Below, piece after piece: positions 25,680 through 34,981 of a stretch of 64,000 nucleotides of DNA. The stretch's first letter is position 1. Every line of letters starts with the position of its first letter. The position numbers were made by a program, and so were the translations under genes. Source of the stretch: Erythrobacter sp. AP23. Lineage in GTDB: Bacteria > Pseudomonadota > Alphaproteobacteria > Sphingomonadales > Sphingomonadaceae. The DNA lies in the NCBI RefSeq assembly GCF_001542855.1, contig NZ_LNBY01000017.1:372001-436000 (forward strand), read 5' to 3'. The notes under the pieces were generated by a model. It was not told the origin of the DNA, did no database searches, and saw only the letters and a program-made list of their open reading frames with translations.

Positions 25680-26657
25680 CTAGAACTCGTCCGCTGCGTC
25701 GAGCAGCTTGGTCGCGCTCTTGGGAGCGACCAGCCGCCAGCTGCGCTGCAGCCAGTTTGCAACATCGCCCCAATCGACACCCGGGCGATTGAGGATCACG
25801 CCGATCCAACCGCTCGCGCCGTAATAGGCCGGCTTGTGATAGGCATGCGGCTGCGCCTCGACGAGGTTTTCGAGCTCGTCCTGGCTCGCGCATTTCACCA
25901 GCAGCGAGATGTGCTCGACCCCGTGGTGCCGGTCGGAGAAATAGGCGAAGAACTTGCCCGACTTGGGGGTTCCGACGCGAAACCCCGGCGCGCCGTGGCT
26001 GTCGCGCTCGTGAGTCCGTGGCAGCGCCAGCGCATGCTCGCGCACTCGTGCCAGCAGCCACTCGGGATCGCTCCCGCGCGCAACATAGTCCGAGAGCACC
26101 CGTGGGTAGAGCTGGTGTTCTGCCACGCGGACGCGATTGGCGAGCTTTTCGGGCGTGTCGCCGGGCCAGATCGCGACGTGGGCACACCCCAGCGCCTCGC
26201 CCGAATCGAGCTCCTCGGTAACCAGGTGCACCGTTGCGCCGGCGTGGCTGTCGCCCGCCTCGATCGCGCGCGCATGTGTGTCGAGACCGGGATACTTCGG
26301 CAGCAGAGAGGGGTGGATATTGAGCATCCTTCCCTCCCAGCGCTGGACGAATTCGTGCGTGAGAATGCGCATGTATCCGGCCAGCGCGATGTACTGCGCG
26401 CCCGCGTCGAGCGCGGCCCGTTCCATCGCTGCATCGTGATCGGCGCGCGCCATGCCCTTGTGCGCGAGGGCAAAGGTCGCAACGCCCTCAGCCTGTGCCA
26501 GCGTGAGCGCTTCCGCCTGCGGATCGTTCGCCGCGACCAGCACGATTTCGTAGGCGGCGCCGGGCAGACGGCCGGCATAGAGCAGTGCGGCCATATTGGT
26601 GCCCTTGCCGGACACGAACACCGCGACTTTCGCCTTGTCGGGCGCGCGGTCAGGCAA
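25680..26657 (-). CDS. purN: Phosphoribosylglycinamide formyltransferase fused to a MmcQ/YjbR domain
   Basis: One uninterrupted 325-residue frame. Residues ~9-190 are PurN: FVSGKGTN at 14-21, the catalytic segment NIHPSLLP at 113-120 (Asn113, His115) and Asp151 in LDSGE. It transfers formyl from 10-formyl-THF to GAR, purine step 3. Residues ~197-325 are a MmcQ/YjbR-like (CyaY-fold) domain with [30 protein letters not shown] and [36 protein letters not shown]. The likely TTG start at 26657 lies inside the end of purM. PurN is usually ~200 residues, so the tail is an addition of unknown role. Confidence 0.9.
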   Translation of the reverse strand: MPDRAPDKAKVAVFVSGKGTNMAALLYAGRLPGAAYEIVLVAANDPQAEALTLAQAEGVATFALAHKGMARADHDAAMERAALDAGAQYIALAGYMRILTHEFVQRWEGRMLNIHPSLLPKYPGLDTHARAIEAGDSHAGATVHLVTEELDSGEALGCAHVAIWPGDTPEKLANRVRVAEHQLYPRVLSDYVARGSDPEWLLARVREHALALPRTHERDSHGAPGFRVGTPKSGKFFAYFSDRHHGVEHISLLVKCASQDELENLVEAQPHAYHKPAYYGASGWIGVILNRPGVDWGDVANWLQRSWRLVAPKSATKLLDAADEF

Positions 26658-27759
26658 GGTGCCTCGCCGTCCAGTCCTCGCGCGCGGCCCAGGTGCCCGC
26701 CGATCCCTGAACGGTGCAGCCCTTGTCGCCCTCGACGATCCGGCCGACCGCCAGCACCGTCTCGCCAGCGTCTTCCAGACGGCTGCGCACGATCTCGGCA
26801 TTGGCGGGTTCGACCGCCAGCACCATGCCCACCCCGCAATTGAAGGTCCGCGCCATTTCACCCGGTTCGATATTGCCCTGCGCCTGCAGGAAGGCCATCA
26901 GCCCGGGCTGTTCCCAGCCATCTGCATCAACTTCGGCATGCGCGCCTGCGGGCAGCACGCGCGGGATGTTCTCGAGCAGGCCGCCGCCGGTGATGTGTGC
27001 AAGCGCGTCGACCAGCCCGTCGCGCACCACCGGAAGCAGGCTCTTCACGTAAATCCGCGTGGGTTCGATCAGCGCGTCGATTAGCAGGCGGTCGCGGTTG
27101 AACAGGGCGGGGCGGTCGAGCTTCCAGAGCTTGTCCTCGGCCAACCGGCGAACCAGCGAATAGCCGTTCGAATGCACCCCCGAACTCGCCAGGCCGAGCA
27201 GGACATGGCCGGGCGCGACGCGTTCCCCGGTCAATTGCTCGCCGCGCTCGACCGCGCCGACGCAGAAACCGGCCAGATCGTAATCGTCCTCGGCATACAT
27301 GCCGGGCATTTCCGCGGTTTCGCCGCCGATAAGCGCGCAGCCGGCCTGCTTGCAGCCCTCGGCAATGCCCGCGATCACGCGTTCGGCAACGCCGTTCTCG
27401 AGCTTTCCGGTTGCGAAATAATCGAGGAAGAACAGCGGCTCGGCGCCCTGGACGATCAGATCGTTGACGCACATGGCGACGAGGTCGATACCCACCGTAT
27501 CGTGCTTGTCGCTGTCGATGGCGAGCTTGAGCTTGGTGCCCACGCCGTCATTGCCCGCAACCAGCAGCGGATCCTTGTAGCCCGCCGCCTTGGGGTCGAA
27601 AAATCCGCCGAAACCGCCGATCTCGCCATCCGCACCCGGGCGCATCGTCGCTTTCACCAGCGGGCCGATCGCCTTGACCAGCGCATTGCCTGCCTCGATC
27701 GAGACGCCTGCCTGTTCGTACGTATAGGAAGGCGTGTTCTGGCGCGGTTCGTCACTCAT
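26650..27759 (-). CDS. purM: Phosphoribosylformylglycinamidine cyclo-ligase (AIR synthase)
   Basis: A 369-residue PurM. It opens [20 protein letters not shown] and carries [35 protein letters not shown] and [12 protein letters not shown]. It closes the imidazole ring of FGAM with ATP to give AIR, purine step 5. The ATG at 27759 (MSDEPRQN) is the family start. The stop overlaps the purN start, giving a purM-purN operon as in E. coli. It is divergent from the DUF2066-like gene. Confidence 0.97.
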   Translation of the reverse strand: MSDEPRQNTPSYTYEQAGVSIEAGNALVKAIGPLVKATMRPGADGEIGGFGGFFDPKAAGYKDPLLVAGNDGVGTKLKLAIDSDKHDTVGIDLVAMCVNDLIVQGAEPLFFLDYFATGKLENGVAERVIAGIAEGCKQAGCALIGGETAEMPGMYAEDDYDLAGFCVGAVERGEQLTGERVAPGHVLLGLASSGVHSNGYSLVRRLAEDKLWKLDRPALFNRDRLLIDALIEPTRIYVKSLLPVVRDGLVDALAHITGGGLLENIPRVLPAGAHAEVDADGWEQPGLMAFLQAQGNIEPGEMARTFNCGVGMVLAVEPANAEIVRSRLEDAGETVLAVGRIVEGDKGCTVQGSAGTWAAREDWTARHLA

Positions 27760-27828
27760 CCCAACCGCCTTACGCATTCGCGCTTGGATTTCCAGTTGCG
27801 TTTCGGCAAAAGGCGCCCTGTTTTCCCC

Positions 27829-29103
27829 ATGAGCCACGCCCTTTCCCTTCGACCTGCCCTGCGCCGTCCCGCCTTGCTGCTGCTGGCGCTGGCCGCGCTG
27901 TGTGCGCTGGGAATGGCGGTCTGGGCGCAGGTCGGCGGCGATCGCGGCATTGCTCCGGTTGCCTCGACCAGCGATATCCAGGTCACGGGCATCGAGGTGG
28001 ACGTGCGCGCGGACACGGGCGCAGAAGCGCGCGAGCAGGCGTGGAAGGAGGCGCAGCGCCTCGCCTGGGAACGGCTCGACGGGCCGGAGCTGAGCGATTC
28101 GCAGATCGAGGGGCTGGTTTCGGCCATCGTGATCGAGCGTGAACGCCTCGGGCCCAAGCGCTATATCGCCACTCTAGGCGTGGTCTTCGATCGCCAGCGC
28201 GCCTCGCGTTATCTCGGCTCCGAAGGAGAAGCGACGCGCTCGGCGCCCATGCTGTTGTTGCCGGTGACCGTCTCCGCAGGCACGCAGATGGTCTATGAGC
28301 AGCGCAACCCGTGGCAGCGCGCATGGGCCGAATACCAGGCGGGGCAGAGCAGGATCGACTACGTCCGGCCAACAGGCGCAGGCGGCGATTCGCTGCTGCT
28401 CACCTATGGCCAGACCGGCCGCCGCAGCCGCACCTGGTGGCGCAATGCGCTCGATCAGTTCGGTGCAGCCGACGTACTCGTGCCGATCGCCAGCCTGCGC
28501 TACACCTATCCCGGGGGTCCGGTCGAGGGCACCTTCACCGCGCGCTACGGACCCGACAACACCTATCTCGACGGCTTCGAAATGACCGCCGCCACGCCCG
28601 CCGAACTGCCCGCAATGCTCGAGCGCGCGGTTGTCCGGTTCGACCGGATTTTCGAACTGGCACTGGCCGATGGCAAGCTGCGGCCCGATCCCACGCTCAA
28701 TATCGGCACGCCCGAACTCGACCCGGCGCTCCAGCGCTTGCTCGAACTGGGCCGCGCCCTGCGCGCACAGGAACAGGCGGCGGCCGCGGCCGCTTCGGAG
28801 CCGACGGCGGAAAGCGGCGATACGATCACCGCGGCACCGGTCCTTGCTCCGCCGCCCGAAGGATCGGTCGCGCTCTATACCGTACAGGTCGCGACGCCCG
28901 ACGCCGCCGCTTTCGACGGTGCGGTGAGCGCGGTTCGAGGCACGCCCGGTGTTCGCAGTACTGGCATCCGCAGCACCGCTATCGGCGGGACGTCGGTAAT
29001 GACCGTAAGTTACTCGGGATCGATCGGAGAGCTTGCCGAGGCGCTGCGGGCACGCGGCTTCACCGTGACCCAGGGCAGCAACGCGCTCGCCATCAGCCGC
29101 TGA
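27829..29103 (+). CDS. Exported protein with DUF2066-like region and C-terminal HMA/ACT-like fold
   Basis: A 424-residue protein. A strong N-terminal helix ([21 protein letters not shown]) is probably a signal peptide. Next comes a DUF2066-like region ([32 protein letters not shown], then [14 protein letters not shown]), a middle domain, an Ala/Glu-rich linker at about 320-340, and a last ~75 residues reading like a ferredoxin-like metal-binding or ACT-type fold but without a CxxC. The function is unknown. It precedes hdaA by 12 bp, so the two are probably co-transcribed. Confidence 0.75.
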   Translation: MSHALSLRPALRRPALLLLALAALCALGMAVWAQVGGDRGIAPVASTSDIQVTGIEVDVRADTGAEAREQAWKEAQRLAWERLDGPELSDSQIEGLVSAIVIERERLGPKRYIATLGVVFDRQRASRYLGSEGEATRSAPMLLLPVTVSAGTQMVYEQRNPWQRAWAEYQAGQSRIDYVRPTGAGGDSLLLTYGQTGRRSRTWWRNALDQFGAADVLVPIASLRYTYPGGPVEGTFTARYGPDNTYLDGFEMTAATPAELPAMLERAVVRFDRIFELALADGKLRPDPTLNIGTPELDPALQRLLELGRALRAQEQAAAAAASEPTAESGDTITAAPVLAPPPEGSVALYTVQVATPDAAAFDGAVSAVRGTPGVRSTGIRSTAIGGTSVMTVSYSGSIGELAEALRARGFTVTQGSNALAISR

Positions 29104-29115
29104 GGCGCGCCCGCG

Positions 29116-29730
29116 ATGACCTCGCAGATCGCCCTCCCGCTGATTCCCGCCGGTTCGAGGCAGCCGACCAGTATCGTGGTGGGATCGGGCAACCGTGCGG
29201 TTGCCGAAGCGCTTGCCACGCCGGAGACCTGGCCGTTTCGCACCGCGATCCTTCACGGTCCGGCGCGGTCGGGCAAATCGCTGTTTGCGCGATGGTTTGC
29301 AAATAGGCATGCCGGCGGCACGATCGACGGTGTCGAGGCGCTGGAAGAGACCGAAATCTTCCACCGATGGAACCGTGCGCAGGAAGACGGCTTCCCCCTG
29401 CTGTTGGTGGTCGACGGCGCCAGTTGGGACATCACCTTGCCCGATTTGCGCAGCCGCATGGGCGCCGCGCTGCAGCTCGAGATCGGCCCGCCCGACGATG
29501 CATTGGCGAGCGAGTTGATGCTGTCGCACGCTGCCCAGCGCGGTTTGGCACTGGGCGAAGGCGCACCCGCCTATCTCGTCCCGAGAATGGAGCGCAGCTA
29601 TGCCGCAATCGAGAAAATCGTCTCCACAATCGACCGGCTCAGCCTTGAACGGCAGGTTCCGGCAACGCTATCTATCTGGCGGGACGCGCTGGAGGCGGTG
29701 GAGGGGCCAGACCAGGGCCGCTTGCTTTAA
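29116..29730 (+). CDS. hdaA: HdaA/Hda-like regulator of DnaA (DnaA-domain ATPase)
   Basis: A 204-residue protein. It begins MTSQIALPL, where an N-terminal QxxLPL-type motif is the beta-clamp-binding site of Hda proteins. A Walker A (GPARSGKS) lies at about residues 49-56, a Walker B-like LLLVVDGASWD around 96-106, and a lid region with RMERSYAAIEKIV at the end. It has the DnaA AAA+ domain without the DNA-binding part. In Caulobacter HdaA stimulates ATP hydrolysis by DnaA at the clamp to stop re-initiation. It follows the DUF2066-like gene closely. Confidence 0.85.
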   Translation: MTSQIALPLIPAGSRQPTSIVVGSGNRAVAEALATPETWPFRTAILHGPARSGKSLFARWFANRHAGGTIDGVEALEETEIFHRWNRAQEDGFPLLLVVDGASWDITLPDLRSRMGAALQLEIGPPDDALASELMLSHAAQRGLALGEGAPAYLVPRMERSYAAIEKIVSTIDRLSLERQVPATLSIWRDALEAVEGPDQGRLL

Positions 29731-29757
29731 TCGCTTCCAAATGGGAGAATAGCGCCA

Positions 29758-30450
29758 ATGTTCGAACGGCTTATCGCCTATCTCGACAGCGTCAAGGCAC
29801 GCGATCCGGCTCCCCGCAGCCGTTGGGAGGTGCTCACCTACCCCGGCGTCTGGGCGGTTTTCTACCATCGCATTGCGCACTGGCTGTTCGAAGCCGAACT
29901 GTTTTTCCTGGCCCGGCTGGTCAATCACTGGAGCCGCTGGCTGACCGCGATCGACATCCACCCCGGCGCGAAGATCGGCAAGAACCTGTTCATCGACCAC
30001 GGTTTTTCGGTGATCGGCGAAACCGCCGAAATCGGCGACAACGTCACCATCTATCAATGCGTCACGCTGGGCGGAACCAATCCCACCAATGGCAAGCGCG
30101 GCAAGCGCCATCCGACGGTGGAGGACAATGTCATCATCGGTTCCGGCGCGCAGATCATCGGCCCCATCACTGTGGGCGAACGCGGCCGCGTGGGCGCCAA
30201 TGCGGTGGTCATGGACGATGTACCCGCGGGAGCTTCCATGGTGGGCCTCAAGGCGCGCTCGACGCTGGTTCCTGCAGAGGAGTGGATCAAGGAATTCATC
30301 CCTTATGGCACGCCGAATTGCGAAGATGCCGAAGGCAACCGCATCGATTGCATCGAGAAGCTCGAGGCCGAATTGAAGTCGCTTCGCGCCGAGGTCGAAA
30401 CGTTGCGGGCGGAGCGCGAACCGGCGCGGCGTAGCGGGACCGAGGATTGA
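29758..30450 (+). CDS. cysE: Serine O-acetyltransferase
   Basis: A 230-residue CysE/EpsC-type enzyme with left-handed beta-helix hexapeptide repeats (IDIHPGAKIGKNLFIDHGFSVIGETAEIGDNVTIYQCVTLGG). The family motif GKRHPTVEDNVIIGSGAQIIG is present. It makes O-acetylserine from serine and acetyl-CoA, the first step of cysteine synthesis. A charged heptad-like C-terminus (EKLEAELKSLRAEVETLRAERE) looks like a coiled coil and is longer than in many homologues. The TGA overlaps the next gene's ATG by one base. Confidence 0.95.
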   Translation: MFERLIAYLDSVKARDPAPRSRWEVLTYPGVWAVFYHRIAHWLFEAELFFLARLVNHWSRWLTAIDIHPGAKIGKNLFIDHGFSVIGETAEIGDNVTIYQCVTLGGTNPTNGKRGKRHPTVEDNVIIGSGAQIIGPITVGERGRVGANAVVMDDVPAGASMVGLKARSTLVPAEEWIKEFIPYGTPNCEDAEGNRIDCIEKLEAELKSLRAEVETLRAEREPARRSGTED

Positions 30451-30800
30451 TGAGTTTTCTCGGCGAGACGGTCGTCGCATTCCCGGGTCGCCAACCGCAG
30501 CAGGTCGGCTTCGACCGTGAGGAACTCAACCGTATCCTCGATCTTTACGGGCGAATGGTCGCCGCCGGACAGTGGCGCGACTATGCGATGGACTTTACCC
30601 GCGACGTCGCCGTTTTCGCCGCCTTCCGCCGCGCTGCCGAACGCCCGCAGGTGCGGATCGAGAAACGGCCCGCGCTGCGCAACAAGCAGGGCATGTGGAC
30701 GCTGTTCGGCGAGCACGGCCAGGTTTTGAAGCGCGGGCATGAACTGCCCGGCGTGATCGCCCCGGTCGAGCGGCGACTGCTCAAGGCGATCGACGAGTAG
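30450..30800 (+). CDS. DUF2794 domain protein
   Basis: A 116-residue protein of the alphaproteobacterial DUF2794 family: VGFDREELNRILDLYGRMVAAGQWRDYAMDF, then AVFAAFRRAAERPQVRIEKRPALRNKQGMWTLFGEHGQVLKRG. It is small, soluble and basic; its function is unknown. The ATG at 30450 shares its A with the cysE stop (TGATG), so it is coupled to cysE. Confidence 0.85.
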   Translation: MSFLGETVVAFPGRQPQQVGFDREELNRILDLYGRMVAAGQWRDYAMDFTRDVAVFAAFRRAAERPQVRIEKRPALRNKQGMWTLFGEHGQVLKRGHELPGVIAPVERRLLKAIDE

Positions 30801-30814
30801 CGGGAATGCAAGAA

Positions 30815-30838
30815 GGGCCCGCACCGCCGTGCGAGCCC
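30815..30838. terminator. Hairpin terminator between DUF2794 and the convergent SDR gene
   Basis: The stem GGGCCCGCAC/GTGCGAGCCC has one C-A mismatch and the loop CGCC. On the minus strand it is followed by TTCTTGC, fitting a terminator for the SDR gene. On the plus strand it sits 14 bp after the DUF2794 stop. Confidence 0.55.
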
Positions 30839-30860
30839 CATGCAACAATCAGGGCCGGGA

Positions 30861-31790
30861 TCAGCCGCGGGCCGACGAAGGGCCGCCTCCGGTGACCTTC
30901 TGCATCGCCGTCAGGATCGCGCCCGACTGCTCGCTGCCCGATTGCGGAGCCTTGAGGTTCGAAAATTCGCTGATCTTGTCCCAGTTGGCGGCGAAGCCTT
31001 CGACGGTGCGGTCCTCATCCTTGAGCCAGACGGCGTCGTTCATGACGGTCCAGGCCGAATGGAATCCGCCGGCGCCCGCGCCGACGATGGCATTGGTCGG
31101 CGCATCCTCGCTGACGAGGAAGAGCGCGGCCGGAACCACGTTGACCGGATCGAACAGCTTGAAGGCTTCTTCGGGAAAGAGGTCTTCGGTCATGCGCGTG
31201 CCGGCGACGGGCGAAATCGTGTTGACCTTGATGTTGTACTTCGCGCCTTCGAGCTGGAGCGTCTTGGTGAGACCGGCGAGGCCGAGCTTCGCCGCGCCGT
31301 AATTGGCCTGGCCGAAATTGCCGAACAGGCCGGTCGAAGATGCAGTCATGAGAATGCGGCCATAGGCCTGCTCGCGCATGGTTTCCCATGCAGCCTTGCT
31401 GACATTGGCCGACCCGTTGAGGTGCACGTCGACGACGAACTCGAAATCGTCCATCGTCATCTTGGCGAAGGTCTTGTCGCGGAGCACGCCGGCATTGTTG
31501 ATGACGATATGCACACCGCCCCACTTCTGCTTGGCGTCGGCGACCATCTTTTCCATCTGCTCGAATTCGGTGACCGAGCCGCCGTTCGATACGGCTTCGC
31601 CGCCAGCCTTCTCGATTTCCTCGACAACCTGCAGCGCCATGTCCGAATGGCCGGTGCCGTCGCGCGCGCCGCCGAGATCGTTGACTACGACCTTTGCGCC
31701 GCGGCGGGCGAGTTCGAGCGCGTATTCGCGGCCCAGACCGCCGCCCGCGCCGGTAACGATGGCTACCTTGTCCTTGAAATCGATGCTCAT
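30861..31790 (-). CDS. SDR family NAD(P)-dependent oxidoreductase (MFE-2-like)
   Basis: A 309-residue SDR, longer than the usual 250. TGAGGGLG follows [20 protein letters not shown] is the family's distinctive middle, and a YGAAK motif gives the catalytic Tyr/Lys. The sequence [14 protein letters not shown] closely resembles the N-terminal (3R)-hydroxyacyl-CoA dehydrogenase part of peroxisomal multifunctional enzyme type 2. It may therefore act on 3-hydroxyacyl-CoA or sterol side-chain intermediates. It is a single gene with its own terminator; no hydratase domain is attached. Confidence 0.88.
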   Translation of the reverse strand: MSIDFKDKVAIVTGAGGGLGREYALELARRGAKVVVNDLGGARDGTGHSDMALQVVEEIEKAGGEAVSNGGSVTEFEQMEKMVADAKQKWGGVHIVINNAGVLRDKTFAKMTMDDFEFVVDVHLNGSANVSKAAWETMREQAYGRILMTASSTGLFGNFGQANYGAAKLGLAGLTKTLQLEGAKYNIKVNTISPVAGTRMTEDLFPEEAFKLFDPVNVVPAALFLVSEDAPTNAIVGAGAGGFHSAWTVMNDAVWLKDEDRTVEGFAANWDKISEFSNLKAPQSGSEQSGAILTAMQKVTGGGPSSARG

Positions 31791-31912
31791 GGGGGTGCTC
31801 CTGCTTTATCGTTTACGTAAGGGTCAATTGGCGCGTGGGGTGGCATGTTCCCTTCGCACTTGCAACAGGCGGTACGGCGCGCCGCCATTCCGTAGCGGCG
31901 GAGCGGTGTGCC

Positions 31913-31987
31913 GAGTCCCCGCGTAGGCGGGGACCTCAGCCCGCCAGCGATTCGCCGCTGCACGAGACCCTAGCCTTCGCGGGGGTC
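31913..31987. repeat. BIME-like paired palindrome, copy A
   Basis: The first stem-loop is GTCCCCGC-GTAG-GCGGGGAC (31915-31934). After about 30 bp a second, inverted and less perfect stem follows: GACCC (31966-31970) and GGGTC (31983-31987) around CTTC. The segment between, including GCACGAGACCC and GCCTTCGC, matches copy B at 59.2 kb. The right end includes the first two bases of the gph stop codon. Confidence 0.75.
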
Positions 31988-32654
31988 AGAGCCTCGCCAG
32001 CGCGGGGATCAACTCTGCCAGCGAATCGATCTCGGCATCCGCACCCAGTTTCCCGCGCGGCTTGTCGCAATATCCGTATCTTGCGCCGATTACCGGGACC
32101 TCCGCGGCGCGTGCCGCCCTGACGTCATAGGAACTGTCGCCGACGAAAGCGAGGTTTCCGCCGCCGCCGCGCCTGATCGCTTCGAAGATCGGGTCCGGCG
32201 CGGGTTTGGCGCGCCCCTTGCCCATCGTGTCGCCGCCGATGATTGCGACGAAGGGCTCCGCAAGACCCAGCGTATCGAGGATCTGGCGCGCGAAGCTTTC
32301 GAACTTGTTGGTCACCACCGCCATGGCGATTTTCCGCTCGGTCAGTTCGGCAAGCACCTCGCGCGCATGCGGATAGGGCTGTGTGTGGACCGCGTTGTGC
32401 TCGGCATAATAGGCGAGCATCCGCTTGTAGAGCTTGCGGAATTCCTCGTCCGGCAATCCACCTTGTTCGTCGACCGCCTGTTTGAGCATGATCTTCGCCC
32501 CGCCGCCGATCAGATCGCTGGCGTGATCCGCAGGGACCGGGTCGAATCCCCCCAGGTCCAAGGCGTGATTTACGGCAGCGCCAAGATCGCGGTGCGTTTC
32601 GAGCAGCGTGCCGTCGAGATCGAAGCCGATTATGGCGAAGGGCAGATCGGTCAT
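31986..32654 (-). CDS. gph: Phosphoglycolate phosphatase (HAD superfamily)
   Basis: A 222-residue HAD hydrolase. Motif I is FDLDGTLLET (nucleophile and acid Asp), motif II lies in VVTNKFE, and motif III/IV in KPAPDPIFEAI..FVGDSSYDV. The length and GGGAKIMLKQAVDE cap region fit Gph, which removes 2-phosphoglycolate formed in DNA repair; other phosphosugar substrates are possible. Its stop codon lies in the repeat at 31.9 kb. It is divergent from glmU, with about 60 bp between starts. Confidence 0.85.
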   Translation of the reverse strand: MTDLPFAIIGFDLDGTLLETHRDLGAAVNHALDLGGFDPVPADHASDLIGGGAKIMLKQAVDEQGGLPDEEFRKLYKRMLAYYAEHNAVHTQPYPHAREVLAELTERKIAMAVVTNKFESFARQILDTLGLAEPFVAIIGGDTMGKGRAKPAPDPIFEAIRRGGGGNLAFVGDSSYDVRAARAAEVPVIGARYGYCDKPRGKLGADAEIDSLAELIPALARL

Positions 32655-32717
32655 ATACCCGAAGCGGTGGCGGATGGTTCTTCAAACTGCAAGCGATTGG
32701 TGGCAAGGCGCTTTGCC

Positions 32718-34082
32718 ATGAACACGAACCGCGAATTCGCCGCCGTCATCCTTGCCGCGGGCAAGGGCACCCGCATGAAGAGCGACCTGCACAAGGTCCT
32801 GCATCCGATCGCCGGTCGGCCGATGCTGGATCATCTGCTGGCTACGGTCGATAGTCTGAAACCGGCTAAAAAGGTCGTCGTGGTCGGCGCCGGTCGCTCG
32901 CAGCTCGAAGAGGCGCTCGGCGAACGCGCAGAGACCTGCCTGCAGGAACCGCAACTGGGTACCGGCCATGCGGTGCAGATGGCGGAAGAGGGTCTCGCTG
33001 GCCACGGCGGCGACGTACTGGTGCTCTATGGCGACGTTCCCTTCGTGAAGGGCGAGACGATGCAGGCCATGCTCGACCGGCTGCATGCGGACGACAAGCC
33101 TAAGGTCGTCGTGCTCGGCTTCGAGCCCGAGGATCCGGGGCATTATGGCCGCGTCATCGCCGATGCCGACGGGCGGATCGCAAAAATGGTCGAATACAAG
33201 GATGCCAGCGAGGAGGAGCGCGCCTGCCGCCTGTGCAATTCGGGCGTGATGGCCGCGCGCGGGGCCGACATGTTCGACCTCTTGCGGCGCGTCGGTAACG
33301 ATAACGCGCAAGGCGAATATTACCTCGTCGACATCGTCAACATCGCCAATGCAGATGGCGATACCTGCGCGGTGATCGCCACCGACACGCCCGAAGAAGT
33401 GACCGGCATCAACAGTCGCGCCGAGCTCGCAGCCGCCGAAGCGCAGTGGCAGGAACTTAAACGTGTCGAGGCGATGGCCGGCGGCGTCACGCTCAAGGCG
33501 CCGGAAACTGTGTTCTTCAGCTGGGATACCGAAGTCGCGAACGACGTCACCGTCGAGCCCCATGTAGTCTTCGGTCCCGGCGTGACGATTGCGCGCGGCG
33601 CGGTGATCCGCGCGTTCAGCCATCTCGAGGGGGCGACGGTCGGCGAAGACTGCTCCGTCGGTCCCTATGCCCGCCTGCGGCCCGGTGCGGTCATGGAAAA
33701 GGACGCCAAGGTCGGCAATTTCGTCGAGATGAAGAAAGCCACGCTGGGTGAAGGCGCCAAAGCGAGTCACCTGACCTATCTCGGCGATGCCGAGGTGGGC
33801 GCAGGTGCCAATATCGGCGCGGGCACGATCACCTGCAATTACGATGGATATTTCAAGTATAAGACCGTGATCGGCGAGCGTGCCTTCATCGGCTCGAACA
33901 GCGCGCTGATCGCCCCCGTGCGGATCGGTGCGGATGCGATCGTCGCGGCCGGCAGCGCGGTCAGCCGCGATGTCGGCGATGGCGATCTGCGCATGGTTCG
34001 CGGCGACCAGGTGGTCAAACCGGGCTGGGCCGACCGCTTCCACGATACGATGAAAAAGAAGAAGGCGGCGGAGAAGAAGTGA
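32718..34082 (+). CDS. glmU: Bifunctional UDP-N-acetylglucosamine pyrophosphorylase / glucosamine-1-phosphate N-acetyltransferase
   Basis: A 454-residue GlmU of normal length. The N-terminal nucleotidyltransferase shows LAAGKGTRMKSDLHKVLHPIAGRPM, the substrate segments QLGTGHAVQ and VLYGDVPF, and CNSGVMA. The C-terminal left-handed beta-helix has FVEMKKATLGEGAKASHLTYLGDAEVGAGANIGAGTITCNYDG. It makes UDP-GlcNAc for peptidoglycan and lipid A. The ATG at 32718 gives the canonical N-terminus. The TGA overlaps the GTG start of the next gene. Confidence 0.97.
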   Translation: MNTNREFAAVILAAGKGTRMKSDLHKVLHPIAGRPMLDHLLATVDSLKPAKKVVVVGAGRSQLEEALGERAETCLQEPQLGTGHAVQMAEEGLAGHGGDVLVLYGDVPFVKGETMQAMLDRLHADDKPKVVVLGFEPEDPGHYGRVIADADGRIAKMVEYKDASEEERACRLCNSGVMAARGADMFDLLRRVGNDNAQGEYYLVDIVNIANADGDTCAVIATDTPEEVTGINSRAELAAAEAQWQELKRVEAMAGGVTLKAPETVFFSWDTEVANDVTVEPHVVFGPGVTIARGAVIRAFSHLEGATVGEDCSVGPYARLRPGAVMEKDAKVGNFVEMKKATLGEGAKASHLTYLGDAEVGAGANIGAGTITCNYDGYFKYKTVIGERAFIGSNSALIAPVRIGADAIVAAGSAVSRDVGDGDLRMVRGDQVVKPGWADRFHDTMKKKKAAEKK

Positions 34083-34648
34083 AGCCGCTGCTAGCTCTCG
34101 CCTTGCTGCTCGGCGGATGCGCGGGCGAGGGCGGGAGCGGTATGGTTCGTGCCCCCTCCTCGCAGGAAGAAACGGCCGATACTGCGGCACCTACCGTCCA
34201 ACCGCGAACAGTCGCCTGCGCGGCCGCCGAGGAAACGATCTTCAGTTGCAAGACTGCAAACGGTCGGCGCATCTCCGTTTGTGCCGATGAAAACGAGCGG
34301 ACCTTTTATCGGTTCGGCGGTGACCGGCTCGAACTGGAGATCGAGGGCGGAGAATGGGCGCAGGTCGCTTACTCGGGCGGCGGCGAGGCGCAGATAGCCT
34401 TCGCGAATGCAGGAACACGCTACATTGTGTTCAGCCGCATGGTGCGCACTAACTTCGCACCGGGCGAGCCCAACGATCCTGCGGTCAGCGACGGGGTGAT
34501 CGTGCTGGATGGCGCCGAGGTCGCAGGGCTTCGGCTCTGCCGCGATCCCGATACTGTGCCAGTCCAGTATGACGCGGCCGAGCGGCATTTCACGCGGGTG
34601 GAAGAGCTGTTCACCTACGAGACCGAGCGCGCCGACCGCGATGAATGA
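34079..34648 (+). CDS. Putative lipoprotein of unknown function, coupled to glmU
   Basis: A 189-residue exported protein. The leader KPLLALALLLGGC has a lipobox at Cys14. After a Ser/Thr/Pro-rich linker the mature domain carries cysteine pairs (VACAAAEETIFSCKTANGRRISVC) and an all-beta-looking sequence. No named domain is recognised. The GTG start overlaps the glmU stop by 4 nt, and its own end overlaps the HNH gene by 8 nt. Confidence 0.75.
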   Translation: MKPLLALALLLGGCAGEGGSGMVRAPSSQEETADTAAPTVQPRTVACAAAEETIFSCKTANGRRISVCADENERTFYRFGGDRLELEIEGGEWAQVAYSGGGEAQIAFANAGTRYIVFSRMVRTNFAPGEPNDPAVSDGVIVLDGAEVAGLRLCRDPDTVPVQYDAAERHFTRVEELFTYETERADRDE

Positions 34649-34916
34649 GCGTGCGCTGTGCTGGCTGTGCGAGCGCCCGCTGGGCCGCAAAGTGCAGCAG
34701 CATCATCCCGTGCCCAAGGCCAAGAAGGGGCGCGAGACCGTAGCCGTCCATCCGATCTGCCACCGGACGATCCATGCCAATTTCACCAATTCCGAGCTGG
34801 CGCGCATGGGAGAGGATCGCGCGGCGCTGCTAGAGGACGAGGCGGTTGCGAAATTCGTCCGCTGGGTAAAGGGCAAGCCTCCCGATTTCCACGCACCGAC
34901 GCGCATAGGGAGATGA
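34641..34916 (+). CDS. Small HNH-like nuclease-domain protein
   Basis: A 91-residue protein. Zinc-finger-like CWLCERPLG, then QQHHPVPKAKKGRETVAVHPICHRTIHANFTNSEL, give the Cys/His pattern of a compact HNH (beta-beta-alpha metal) fold. HNH proteins cut DNA, but free-standing small ones are largely uncharacterised. The ATG at 34641 overlaps the preceding lipoprotein frame by 8 nt. It lies in the glmU run upstream of the SOUL gene, with no restriction-modification genes nearby. Confidence 0.75.
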   Translation: MNERALCWLCERPLGRKVQQHHPVPKAKKGRETVAVHPICHRTIHANFTNSELARMGEDRAALLEDEAVAKFVRWVKGKPPDFHAPTRIGR

Positions 34917-34981
34917 CGCGGGCTCCGGAACGGGTGCTACTCATGCCGCGTTTGCTGTCCATACGAAGGAGCAGCGTATTC

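Noticed and set aside
27172..27828. N-terminal extension of the DUF2066-like gene across purM
   Set aside because: It is antisense to purM; the signal peptide starts at 27829.
32682..34190. A 502-codon open frame on the minus strand across glmU
   Set aside because: Antisense shadow of glmU; no recognisable domain.
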